Notes under the pieces: model-generated
The model's input: only the letters and a program-made list of their open reading frames with translations
Databases searched by the model: none
What the model was told of the DNA's origin: nothing
In this document: piece by piece, positions 28,251-36,546 of the stretch
Numbering within the stretch: the first letter of the stretch is position 1
How the letters are laid out: each line of letters begins with the position of its first letter
NCBI RefSeq assembly: GCF_003172875.1
Contig: NZ_QGKM01000076.1
Span: 1 to 64,000 of the forward strand
DNA from: Leucothrix pacifica
GTDB lineage: Bacteria; Pseudomonadota; Gammaproteobacteria; Thiotrichales; Thiotrichaceae
Direction of reading: 5' to 3'
DNA length: 64,000 nt
Translations under genes and position numbers: made by a program

Positions 28251-29513
28251 TTAGCTCGCCATCTTCTGTTCACGCACACGGTTGAACCATTCTTCCGCCG
28301 CTTCATCCCAACCATCTGTTCTGACATAAGAGCTATTACGCGGCTGCTTAATCATATTTGGATCTGGGTCAATGCCGACACCTTCCAGGAAATTAACCAG
28401 ACCGATACGCTCGATCATCTCACCGCAACGCTCATGCTCCAGACCGTTTTCAGCCCAGTAGTCGATAACTTCTTCCGCCATCTCTACTAACTGCTCATAA
28501 TCTTCTTCGGTTTCCAACTTCATGAATGGAACAATTACCGTACCCATTAAGTCACCGATTTTCAGCGTACGCTTACCACCCATTAAGATAGTGACACCTT
28601 TATCGTCACCCGGATGAATCGCTTTAGGTACTACGTTCATGCAATGCATGGAGCGAACACAATTGGTCTCATCAGCAATCAGTGAATTATCATCACCCAA
28701 AGACAAACTCTTTGACGTACAACGTGAAATCACATTATCCATCACATGCTCACGTCCCTTCTCCGCAACGTATGCTTTCCAGGCTTCCTGATCGATTTTC
28801 TTGTGGTCACGCCATGTTCCGATCACCGCGAAGTCAGAACGCTCAATGGCATTCATGCAGTCATTCGGGCAGCCAGACACTTTAAACTTAAACTTGTAAG
28901 GCAGTGCCGGACGGTGAACATCATCCGTAAAGTTGTTTAGCAATGTGCGATGAATGGCCTGCTCATTACAGTTAGACATCTCACAACGCGCCGCACCCAC
29001 ACAAGACATACCGGTACGAACACATGGGCCTGCACCACCTAAATCCCAACCGTACTCATTGATCTCATCAAAAAAGTGCTGGTAGCTGGCAGAGTCGGAA
29101 CCGATGAACATGATGTTGCCTGTCTGACCGTGGAAAGTCTGAAGGCCTGAGCCCCATTTTTCCCAGCTATCAGCCAGTTGGCGTAACATGTCTGTCGTAT
29201 AGTAGTTACCCGCAGGTGGCTGCACACGCAGCGTATGGAATTCTTTTGACTCAGGGAATTTATCACCCACTTCCGAGAAACGAGGAATAATACCACCACC
29301 GTAACCGAACACAGAGATGGTTCCACCTTTCCAGTAACCCATACGGGTTTCATAAGAATGTTCTAACTGACCTAGAAGACCATTGTTTACGTTACGGATA
29401 CGCTCATCTGGATGATCGTCGCGCAGTGCTTTTATGCCTGAAATAAAACTAGGCCAAGGACCGTCTTCCAGAACATCCAACATCGGCGTTGGATACTTCT
29501 TCATTTCAGCCAT
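28251..29513 (-). CDS. dsrA: reverse dissimilatory sulfite reductase alpha subunit
   Basis: 420 residues. The family motif GYWKGGTISVFGYGGGI is near the N-terminus. Sirohaem/Fe-S cysteines lie in CVRTGMSCVGAARCEMSNC and SGCPNDC. In the inserted ferredoxin domain the cluster reads NCVRSMHC, with Ser where a CxxCxxC pattern would put a middle cysteine. AGGAGG is 6 bp before the ATG. First gene of the operon, so the promoter should lie in the 197 bp before it. DsrAB oxidises DsrC-bound sulfur to sulfite. Confidence 0.97.
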   Translation of the reverse strand: MAEMKKYPTPMLDVLEDGPWPSFISGIKALRDDHPDERIRNVNNGLLGQLEHSYETRMGYWKGGTISVFGYGGGIIPRFSEVGDKFPESKEFHTLRVQPPAGNYYTTDMLRQLADSWEKWGSGLQTFHGQTGNIMFIGSDSASYQHFFDEINEYGWDLGGAGPCVRTGMSCVGAARCEMSNCNEQAIHRTLLNNFTDDVHRPALPYKFKFKVSGCPNDCMNAIERSDFAVIGTWRDHKKIDQEAWKAYVAEKGREHVMDNVISRCTSKSLSLGDDNSLIADETNCVRSMHCMNVVPKAIHPGDDKGVTILMGGKRTLKIGDLMGTVIVPFMKLETEEDYEQLVEMAEEVIDYWAENGLEHERCGEMIERIGLVNFLEGVGIDPDPNMIKQPRNSSYVRTDGWDEAAEEWFNRVREQKMAS

Positions 29514-29710
29514 GATATGCCTCCTGAGTATGAATATGGTTAGTGCTTTTAAACTATGCCGACTAGTGTATTTTGCTTGCTGGTTTCAGAGAATCCCCTT
29601 CATGGGATGGCGCTATTTTTAGCGTATACCCCAAAATGGATAGATACCCTTTCGATCAAATTTACTTACCATGATTAACGCCTTCCCAACTCTGGAAAAC
29701 AATCGAACTC
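29514..29710. promoter_or_regulatory. divergent control region between dsrA and a TauD-type dioxygenase
   Basis: This gap must hold the promoters of the dsr operon (minus) and of the dioxygenase gene (plus). A small inverted repeat at 29612-29625 (CGCTA, 4 nt, TAGCG) sits about 100 bp from the dsrA start and 85 bp from the dioxygenase start, a reasonable operator position. No convincing sigma-70 -35/-10 pair was found on either strand. Confidence 0.5.
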
Positions 29711-30580
29711 ATGGAATTTTTTCCTGCCAAACTAAACGACCAAAATTATCTGAAATGGCGCGAGCAAAAACTGACGTCAGCCAACCGAAGTGCGCAGTCT
29801 AGGCTAATTCACCTAAAGAATGCAGCCTCCCTTAGAGATAGTGAACGACTTTCTATTATTACCGATTGTCTACACCATAATTTCGCCTTGTATCAATTTG
29901 ATGATCCCTCTCAAAACGAAAAGTCAGCCGTACACCACTTTGCGAAACAAGTTGGACTACACTCACTGGACGGGAATATCTGTGCGGATCAGGACCAACT
30001 GACTTCCATCACGGTGACCAAGCACAAGGGCCAACACGACTATATTCCTTATACACCTAAGAAACTCAGCTGGCATACCGATGGTTATTACAATACTAAG
30101 GAACGGCAAATTAACGGCATGTTATTGCATTGTGCTAATCCGGCTTCTCAAGGTGGTGAGTCGTGGTTAATGGATCATGAGCTGATTTACCTACTCCTTC
30201 GGGATGAGAACCCGGAATACGTAAATGCTTTGTTTGCTGAGGATGCCTTGACTATTCCAGCCAATATTATTGATGGTGAAGTGATTCGACCTGCTCAAAC
30301 CGGACCCGTATTCTCTATCACAAACAATGGGCGACTGCACATGCGTTACAGTGCGCGCTTGCGGAATATTGAATGGAAGGATGATCCTTTAGTCACTGAA
30401 GCAACTGAATTCTTACAGCAACTTTGGAAGGATGGTAGCTACTTCATTGTTAAACATACCTTACAAACAGGTCAGGGAGTGATTTGTAATAACGTCCTGC
30501 ATTGCCGAACAGCATTTGAAGATGATTCCGAAAACAATCGCTTGCTGTTTCGTGGGCGGTATTACGAAGGTATCTCCTGA
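29711..30580 (+). CDS. TauD/TfdA-family Fe(II)/2-oxoglutarate dioxygenase
   Basis: 289 residues. The iron triad is suggested by HTD in LSWHTDGYYN and a distal His in VLHCRTAFED, with Arg in RLLFRGRYYEG as the 2-oxoglutarate contact. The N-terminal third (about 1-100) is less conserved. It is transcribed divergently from dsrA. The family attacks small molecules such as taurine, betaines or sulfonates; the substrate is not predictable here. Its position suggests a link to sulfur metabolism, which is inference. Confidence 0.8.
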   Translation: MEFFPAKLNDQNYLKWREQKLTSANRSAQSRLIHLKNAASLRDSERLSIITDCLHHNFALYQFDDPSQNEKSAVHHFAKQVGLHSLDGNICADQDQLTSITVTKHKGQHDYIPYTPKKLSWHTDGYYNTKERQINGMLLHCANPASQGGESWLMDHELIYLLLRDENPEYVNALFAEDALTIPANIIDGEVIRPAQTGPVFSITNNGRLHMRYSARLRNIEWKDDPLVTEATEFLQQLWKDGSYFIVKHTLQTGQGVICNNVLHCRTAFEDDSENNRLLFRGRYYEGIS

Positions 30581-30690
30581 TTCCATTTCTATAAGTACTC
30601 CAGACTAAACCCCGCTTTAAATAGACATACTTGCACTTACACAAGTGCCGATTCACCATATAATCAGGAACGACTTTTATTGGATTCTTG

Positions 30691-31194
30691 ATGATGAAAA
30701 CGCTTCACACGATTTTTTTTCTATGCCTGATAATACCGTTGATAAGTATTGCTGACTCCCACAAAGCTATTATCAGTAAAGCCAGTGGTGAGGTGGTTGA
30801 TAATATTACTGCCCGCGGCACTGGAGGCACGTCACCTTTTGATGGCACGGTAGACAATAAATCTGACTTGGATGGTCTTGTGAAGCTTGCCTGGGGCGAT
30901 GGTTGGTTAGGACTTCACCGTGGCCACGCCCCCATTGAAGAGGTATTAAAGGCGTTCCTAGGCATCAGCCATGAAGAAATGCATGTTTTGATGGAAGACC
31001 ATGACCTAAATCTGGCGAAGACTTGTGAGTATTTTGGTTTTGAACCTGAAAATCTGATTGCAAGTTTGACGGCTAGTTTTGTACCGCTGGTCAAACAAGG
31101 TACTGAAAATGGTGTGATCAACGCTGATGAGGTTGAAACCTGGGTAGAGAAGATTCAAAGTGAATTTCGCAGGCGGGTTTATTGGGAGGGGTAA
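30691..31194 (+). CDS. secreted protein of unknown function
   Basis: 167 residues from the ATG at 30691 (a second ATG follows directly). The signal peptide is KTLHTIFFLCLIIPLISIADS. The mature part has a Gly/Thr-rich start, a segment GDGWLGLHRGHAPIEEVLKAFLGI and a C-terminal helical half with NLAKTCEYFGFEPENL. It is not recognised. It is followed at 31195-31541 by a gap that contains at most one doubtful small frame. Confidence 0.6.
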   Translation: MMKTLHTIFFLCLIIPLISIADSHKAIISKASGEVVDNITARGTGGTSPFDGTVDNKSDLDGLVKLAWGDGWLGLHRGHAPIEEVLKAFLGISHEEMHVLMEDHDLNLAKTCEYFGFEPENLIASLTASFVPLVKQGTENGVINADEVETWVEKIQSEFRRRVYWEG

Positions 31195-31228
31195 TAATTG
31201 CCTATTCCTGTTTGTGCACCAATCTGAG

Positions 31229-31426
31229 ATGAACACGCACTATAAAGCCTCATTACGACACGCTTATCTACAAGCACTTGCTCGGAGATGCATGGGGTCA
31301 CTCATTGCTTGGCTTAGTTTTAATCGCAATACTGTCTACTACCACGTATTTTCTGGTGAGCCTGAAGCTGATGAGATAACAATGCTGCAAATGTTGTATC
31401 AACGATATGGAACAGCGACAGCCTGA
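31229..31426 (+). CDS. doubtful small ORF in the gap before the di-haem cytochrome gene
   Basis: 65 codons from the ATG at 31229, with Arg-rich and hydrophobic stretches and an acidic segment GEPEADEITMLQMLYQRYG. The frame extends upstream into the previous gene. No ribosome site or family is recognised. The segment could be a small protein gene, a decayed gene remnant, or chance. The remaining 115 bp up to 31541 show no other feature. Confidence 0.25.
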   Translation: MNTHYKASLRHAYLQALARRCMGSLIAWLSFNRNTVYYHVFSGEPEADEITMLQMLYQRYGTATA

Positions 31427-31541
31427 CACTTCGGAGTCTGAACAACAGAGCTAGCATAACCGAGCCATTCTCTATTCTAAAGATACCTTTCACATCGCGA
31501 TGCGTTATTATCTCGTATCTGTGAGGAAATGAGGAACCACT

Positions 31542-33611
31542 ATGAGCAACGCTAGCAAGCCACCCGGTATGATCAAACGTTTCATTACATCGGTTTGGTC
31601 ATGGTTGTTACTGCTGCTCATCATTGCTGGCTATGTCGCTCTCACTATAAAAACCACGATCGATAATACCGGTTACATATTAACTCCCCCCGGGTTACCG
31701 CTCTACCAAGCTACCAGCGAAGCCAATACCATCCACTTAAACCCGACGGGTTGGCCTGATAAAAGTTCGCAAGCATACCGCCATAGTTCAGTGGGTGCTG
31801 CGACAATTCCAATCCCCTATTCATGGCTGTTGGCGCTTGAATCCCCCAAACAAGACCCGCTTAGGTTGCTCTCCGGAAAAGAGCCATTATTTGTCGATGA
31901 ATATCTGCCCCGACTGGGCTTTATCAAACAGAAAAAGACAGCCAGCAACCCTAATGGATTACCAATCGGCCTTACTAAAACACCCAATGTTTACTTTCCG
32001 GGAATAGACAGAAAAGACACCGCAGCAGGCTTTAACTGTGCTGCTTGCCACACTGGCCAACTCATTCATGGTGACACTCGCTATATCGTTGATGGTGCCC
32101 CTGCAAATATCGACTTTGGCCTGCTAAACCAAACCTTAGGAGCAGCGCTGGCTCAAACCGTTATCTCTGCGAAAGTGCCTGTTTATAACGACCGCTTCTC
32201 ACGATTCGCAGAGCGTGTATTGGGTAATAATGACAACCGATTATCCCGCCAACAATTATCCGCAGCACTGAGTAAGACCGTTCGTTTTATGTCCGAGGCT
32301 CAGGACAGTATCGAAGTTACCGAAGGATTTAGCCGACTGGACACTATGAACCGTATTGGCAACCAAGTCTTTGGTCACGCCATGCAGCGGAGCGAAAACC
32401 ACACTGCGATCAATGCACCGGTAAACTTCCCACACCTCTGGACAACCCCTTGGTTCAACTGGTTGCAATACGATGGTTCTATCATGCAACCACTGGTTCG
32501 CAACACGAGTGAAACTCTGGGCACAAAAGCCTACCTCGATACACAAGGCCCTGCTGAACAGCGTTTCGCAACGTCTGCCGGTATATCTGACTTAGTTAAA
32601 ATGCAGAATTGGCTGGCAGGTAAACACCCTAAACGTAATGACAACACATTCAACGGCTTAAGTGAGCCAACATGGCCCGAGACTTTCCCCGCCATTGATA
32701 AAGAAATGACCGAAAAGGGAAAAACGCTATACCAGCAGCACTGCCAAGAGTGCCATCTGCCGAGCGTTGATTCCGATGAGTTTTGGGAAGATAAAAACTG
32801 GCAAAAGATTACCTATGTCAGTAAGTTAAATACCATCACACAAACGCCTGACAGCTACCTAAAGCTGAATATCGTTCCCTTATCAGTGATTGGGACTGAT
32901 GCAGCACAAGCTGAGGTAATGGCAAAACGCACGGTTGATACCACAGGACTCAATCTAGCCACTCAAGTATGCACACCCGCCAAGTCGGTAAACTCAACGA
33001 TTACCTATGCCTCAGCGTTTGCTGGTATGGATGATATTCCGGCGGATATGACTGTGCTCAGGCACGTACCATTTAAGGATAGTGCAACAGCAAACTTTGG
33101 ACTGGCACTGGGCGCAGTCGTTGACCAAACCAATCAGCAATGGTTTAAGCAGAACCACACACCACGAGCGGAGCAAGCAGGACTCGAGGGCAATCGACCG
33201 AATTGCTTGCAAGTTGGCAAAGGCTATAAAGCCAGACCGTTAAATGGCATTTGGGCAACCGCGCCCTTCCTCCATAATGGCTCCGTCCCTACACTCTATG
33301 ACTTACTATCACCTCTGGAAGATCGACCTGACTTTGTACAACTAGGCAGCCATCACTTCGATGCCGGAAAAGTAGGAATTCAGCAGGATGAATCCTTAAA
33401 TAAAAAGCTGATAGCGCAACAAAGTGCTTCTCATTCACTAACACCGGATTATAAGGATGGTCTTTTCATTCTGGATACACGACAAGCCGGTAATCGCAAT
33501 ACAGGACATGTATTTGATGATGAGGAAACAGAGTCAGTATCTGGCATTATTGGGCCAAAGCTCACTGAAGAGGAAAAGTTGGCGCTGATTGAGTATCTGA
33601 AAAGCCTTTGA
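31542..33611 (+). CDS. di-haem c-type cytochrome, RoxA/MauG-like
   Basis: 689 residues. One N-terminal membrane helix (about 13-33) acts as anchor or signal. Haem sites are CAACH at 166-170 and CQECH at 401-405. The segment LHNGSVPTLYDLL (about 575-590) is typical of the large di-haem proteins related to rubber oxygenase RoxA and, more distantly, MauG and bacterial cytochrome c peroxidases. GAGGAA precedes the ATG. It is periplasmic by signal and haem type. The substrate is unknown, and a true rubber-cleaving role is unlikely without further evidence. Confidence 0.75.
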   Translation: MSNASKPPGMIKRFITSVWSWLLLLLIIAGYVALTIKTTIDNTGYILTPPGLPLYQATSEANTIHLNPTGWPDKSSQAYRHSSVGAATIPIPYSWLLALESPKQDPLRLLSGKEPLFVDEYLPRLGFIKQKKTASNPNGLPIGLTKTPNVYFPGIDRKDTAAGFNCAACHTGQLIHGDTRYIVDGAPANIDFGLLNQTLGAALAQTVISAKVPVYNDRFSRFAERVLGNNDNRLSRQQLSAALSKTVRFMSEAQDSIEVTEGFSRLDTMNRIGNQVFGHAMQRSENHTAINAPVNFPHLWTTPWFNWLQYDGSIMQPLVRNTSETLGTKAYLDTQGPAEQRFATSAGISDLVKMQNWLAGKHPKRNDNTFNGLSEPTWPETFPAIDKEMTEKGKTLYQQHCQECHLPSVDSDEFWEDKNWQKITYVSKLNTITQTPDSYLKLNIVPLSVIGTDAAQAEVMAKRTVDTTGLNLATQVCTPAKSVNSTITYASAFAGMDDIPADMTVLRHVPFKDSATANFGLALGAVVDQTNQQWFKQNHTPRAEQAGLEGNRPNCLQVGKGYKARPLNGIWATAPFLHNGSVPTLYDLLSPLEDRPDFVQLGSHHFDAGKVGIQQDESLNKKLIAQQSASHSLTPDYKDGLFILDTRQAGNRNTGHVFDDEETESVSGIIGPKLTEEEKLALIEYLKSL

Positions 33612-33798
33612 AAAAACTCCGATGAGATTCACAGCAAGAAAAATCCGCCGATTATGACGCTCAGACTTTACTCAGACAGTCATAGGGACTGATTACCAGA
33701 CTCTGTATTAGTGATCATTCTCAATGGTGATATTTCTCGGCAATATAGTCAGTGCTATGATAGAAAAAACAATCACCCATGGTTAGAGACCCGACCCT

Positions 33799-33996
33799 AT
33801 GCTAGTACTCAGTGAAGTCCTTCTAAAAGAAGGTCACAACGTAAAATCCTTTGAAGAACTGGTGACATTAATCCAGCGTATTGCAGTGGAAAACGGTGAA
33901 ATTCATTTTGAGGTAGACATCGAACCACCGGCTTATTCCGATCGCCCACACGAATGGCATGATCAGCTCAATCTCGCTTTTGAGTCAGCGCGCTAA
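33799..33996 (+). CDS. small protein upstream of the Cas6-like gene
   Basis: 65 residues, not recognised. It is soluble, with an N-terminal helix and an acidic middle (NGEIHFEVDIEPP) ending FESAR. It ends 8 bp before the Cas6-like gene, so the two are very likely cotranscribed and may act together. The 187 bp upstream have no gene; they presumably hold the promoter. Confidence 0.6.
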   Translation: MLVLSEVLLKEGHNVKSFEELVTLIQRIAVENGEIHFEVDIEPPAYSDRPHEWHDQLNLAFESAR

Positions 33997-34004
33997 GGAT
34001 CATC

Positions 34005-34694
34005 ATGTTCTGGGAAGAAGAGGAAGACAAAACACTGCCCTATCAGGCACCGGATGACATTGTCGATGTGTTGTTTGCATTGAAATGTAAAACGCTGCCA
34101 CTGGATCACGCCTGGGCATTATCAGAAGCACTCCAGACTCAACTCCCATGGATTAAAGACGATGAACAACTAGGCATTCATCAAATTCATGTCGCAGAAA
34201 GCGCTAATGGCTGGATGCGCCCGGATGATTCGGAACGCGAACTGCTGTACCCTTCCCGCCGCACTAGACTCTCATTGCGTCTGCATAAAAATCGCCTGAC
34301 AGATATCGAAGCCCTGAGCGGTCAAACCCTGAGTATTGATGGGCACAGCTTAACAATTGGCAGCATGAAAACGAAAGCGTTAATCAATGCCAGTGTGATT
34401 TTCTCTCGTTATGTCGCCTCAGATGCCACTGAATCAGAAAATGACTTTCTAATGCGCATGTCAGATGACATCTTTCAACTTACATCCGTTAAAGTGAAAA
34501 AAATGATGTGCGGAAAGTCTCATCACATTCAAACCCCAAGTGGCGCACTACACACCCGTCATTTAATGATCGCTGACTTAGACAGTGAGCCATCCATTAC
34601 TATCCAACAATATGGCTTAGGCGAGCATCGTAAACTCGGTTGTGGCCTGTTCCTTGCACACAAAGGCATCAAATCACTCAAGCCCAATGAGTAA
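34005..34694 (+). CDS. stand-alone Cas6/Cmx6-like RAMP protein
   Basis: 229 residues. The C-terminal segment GEHRKLGCGLFLAHKGIK is the glycine-rich loop of the Cas6/Cmx6 type (type I-MYXAN Cas6). An earlier LYPSRRTRLSLRLHK and the helical N-terminal third, with DVLFALKCKTLPLDH, fit the same family. Cas6 proteins bind and cut CRISPR repeat RNA. No CRISPR array and no other cas gene is present in the window. Instead it lies among small genes and a DsrC-like gene near the dsr operon, so it may process or bind another RNA. Family assignment is by pattern recognition. Confidence 0.6.
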   Translation: MFWEEEEDKTLPYQAPDDIVDVLFALKCKTLPLDHAWALSEALQTQLPWIKDDEQLGIHQIHVAESANGWMRPDDSERELLYPSRRTRLSLRLHKNRLTDIEALSGQTLSIDGHSLTIGSMKTKALINASVIFSRYVASDATESENDFLMRMSDDIFQLTSVKVKKMMCGKSHHIQTPSGALHTRHLMIADLDSEPSITIQQYGLGEHRKLGCGLFLAHKGIKSLKPNE

Positions 34695-34870
34695 TGAGTA
34701 ATGAATAATGAATACTTCTTGCGATCCATATAAATCAGCATCGTCAACACAAGCAGACCTCTGAACAAGCTTGTCGTTATTTATTAACTACCCCCTTCGG
34801 GAAATAGCGATAGCATGATACTCACCCCTATAATTTGACCACTAGTGAAAGTATCGATGAGGAAACATTC

Positions 34871-35209
34871 ATGGCTTACGAGGTTAATGGTAAATCCATT
34901 GAAACAAACGATAACGGCTATCTGCTAGAGGTAAACGATTGGGATGAAGCGGTGGCTGAGGCAATCGCTGCTGAGGAAAGTATTGAACTAACTGAAAAAC
35001 ACTGGGATGTACTAAAGTACCTTCGTGATCAGTTCATCAACAATAATGGTAACCAGCCGAATGAGCGCACCATCGTAAAAGATATGAAAGATGTTTGGGG
35101 AAGCAAGCCTTCAAGTAAGGATATGTATCAACTATTCCCGGGCATGACCAGCAAGCAAGGCGGCAAGATTGCCGGCCTACCGGAAAGTCGTCGTAAAGGC
35201 GGATATTAA
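34871..35209 (+). CDS. DsrC/TusE-family protein lacking both C-terminal cysteines (RspA type)
   Basis: 112 residues from the ATG at 34871, with GAGG 8-9 bp upstream. The frame is open further upstream but without a site. The sequence follows DsrC closely (VNGKSIETNDNGYL, LTEKHWDVLKYLRDQF), but the C-terminal arm reads GKIAGLPESRRKGGY, with no cysteine. It cannot carry sulfur as DsrC or TusE do. Cysteine-less members of the family have been grouped as RspA and proposed to be regulatory. True dsrC lies 9 kb away in the same window. Confidence 0.88.
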   Translation: MAYEVNGKSIETNDNGYLLEVNDWDEAVAEAIAAEESIELTEKHWDVLKYLRDQFINNNGNQPNERTIVKDMKDVWGSKPSSKDMYQLFPGMTSKQGGKIAGLPESRRKGGY

Positions 35210-35232
35210 TCCCTTGGCACAGGAGCCTCCAA

Positions 35233-35427
35233 ATGGATGAGCGTAAAGCAGAATTAATTAAAGAAATGTTAGAGATGCAGGCAAAATTCACTGCCCATGA
35301 GCAATCTGGCAAATTTTCTCCCGAAGATTATTACGTCGGTGAGTGGAAAGAATACCGTGACCGCTACACAGAAATCGCAAGTGAGGTACGTGAAATTGCC
35401 TCAAAGGAAGCAAATTTCTGGAAATAA
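35233..35427 (+). CDS. small charged protein after the DsrC-like gene
   Basis: 64 residues, all soluble and strongly charged, predicted to be two helices (MDERKAELIKEMLEMQ and YRDRYTEIASEVREIA). AGGAGCC precedes the ATG. It starts 23 bp after the cysteine-less DsrC gene, so cotranscription is likely. Not recognised. Confidence 0.65.
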   Translation: MDERKAELIKEMLEMQAKFTAHEQSGKFSPEDYYVGEWKEYRDRYTEIASEVREIASKEANFWK

Positions 35428-35476
35428 GTATCTTATAAAGCGTCCGTCAGATCCAACTCTGAGTCATTAGGAGTGA

Positions 35477-36145
35477 TTATATTTCACTCCACATTCTGAG
35501 TAGATTGGAATAGACCTGATCAAGTCTGGCTTTCTCAGCATCGTTTTGAGAGGTCAGACTTTCGCGTATTTGGGAGATATTAAATAGCATCTCTCGTTGC
35601 TCCGTCGCTTTAACCATACTTTGTGCCCAAGTCACTGCCACTAAACGCTCACCGGCTGTTACCGCTTTCACCTCATGCAAACTCCCGGATGGGTAAATCA
35701 CTGCATCACCTGCCTCCAGCTTTACCAATTCTTCACCGTATTGAGTGTGAATCAGCAACTCACCACCGTCATAATCATCAGGAGAATTAAGGAAAATTGT
35801 CGTCGACACATCACTGCGATATCGTCCTGTTATCGGGCCCATGACAGCATCATCGACATGAGCACCGTAACGCATTCCCTGTTGGTATCTTGAGTAAAAT
35901 GCAGTCGCGACTTTTAATGGCAACACTGCTGCCTGGTACTCACTATGATTGACAAGAGAGGACATCACTAACTGATTTAACTGCTGATGTAACGGACTTT
36001 GCAAAGACAATTCCCGATTATGTTTTACACCTGCCGCTAAACTACCCGCTGACAAACTTCCATCGACAAATATTGCCCCATCAAGCAAGCTTTGAGCCTG
36101 CCTGACAGCACGGTTAGTCAGCACATTTTTGATCCTTAAAATCAT
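35477..36145 (-). CDS. PKHD-type Fe(II)/2-oxoglutarate hydroxylase (PiuC/YbiX family)
   Basis: 222 residues. The iron site is HVDDAVMG plus a distal His in PSGSLHEVKAVTAGERLVAVTWAQS. This last segment and the length are typical of PiuC/YbiX. The family is often linked to iron uptake through TonB-dependent receptors, but no such receptor is nearby. It is convergent with the small gene at 35233 and divergent from the one at 36226. Confidence 0.88.
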   Translation of the reverse strand: MILRIKNVLTNRAVRQAQSLLDGAIFVDGSLSAGSLAAGVKHNRELSLQSPLHQQLNQLVMSSLVNHSEYQAAVLPLKVATAFYSRYQQGMRYGAHVDDAVMGPITGRYRSDVSTTIFLNSPDDYDGGELLIHTQYGEELVKLEAGDAVIYPSGSLHEVKAVTAGERLVAVTWAQSMVKATEQREMLFNISQIRESLTSQNDAEKARLDQVYSNLLRMWSEI

Positions 36146-36225
36146 TATAGTTAACCTTAGTTTAGACTGTTTTATTTAGCCGATGTATTTAGTAGAATCG
36201 CACACCACGAAGAAGAGGAAATAAG

Positions 36226-36546
36226 ATGAAACTGACTGTTTTTATCGATGAAGAACAACATGATATAGATATTCCTGACTTTATTCTGAGTGAAGCGAAA
36301 GACTACTTTGACATGATGGATAAAGACATGGATCAAGGCTACCAAATGAGCCGAAGCTGGGTTGAAAACCCTGACTTATTCCAGCGCTGTCAAATCGCTG
36401 GCGACAAAATTCTGACCGCAATTCAAACCGAAAACCGTGAAACTTCAGCACTTATGGCTGGCTATATTTTATCGCGTGTGCCACAAGCTAAGACCCTTTA
36501 TCTTACACAAAACGGTGATATGACCGAGCACGATTTAGAAACTTGA
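36226..36546 (+). CDS. small soluble protein of unknown function
   Basis: 106 residues, acidic, no signal or membrane segment. GAAGAGGAAATAAG precedes the ATG, a good ribosome site. The sequence starts KLTVFIDEEQHDIDIP and includes DMDQGYQMSRSWVENP. It lies between two oxygenase genes on the opposite strand, and its stop codon abuts the stop of the prolyl-hydroxylase-like gene. Not recognised. Confidence 0.65.
   Translation: MKLTVFIDEEQHDIDIPDFILSEAKDYFDMMDKDMDQGYQMSRSWVENPDLFQRCQIAGDKILTAIQTENRETSALMAGYILSRVPQAKTLYLTQNGDMTEHDLET

Noticed and set aside
35470-35490. Hairpin GGAGTGA/TCACTCC between convergent genes
   Set aside because: The 7-bp stem has no T-run on either side and overlaps a stop codon, so it is not supported as a terminator.
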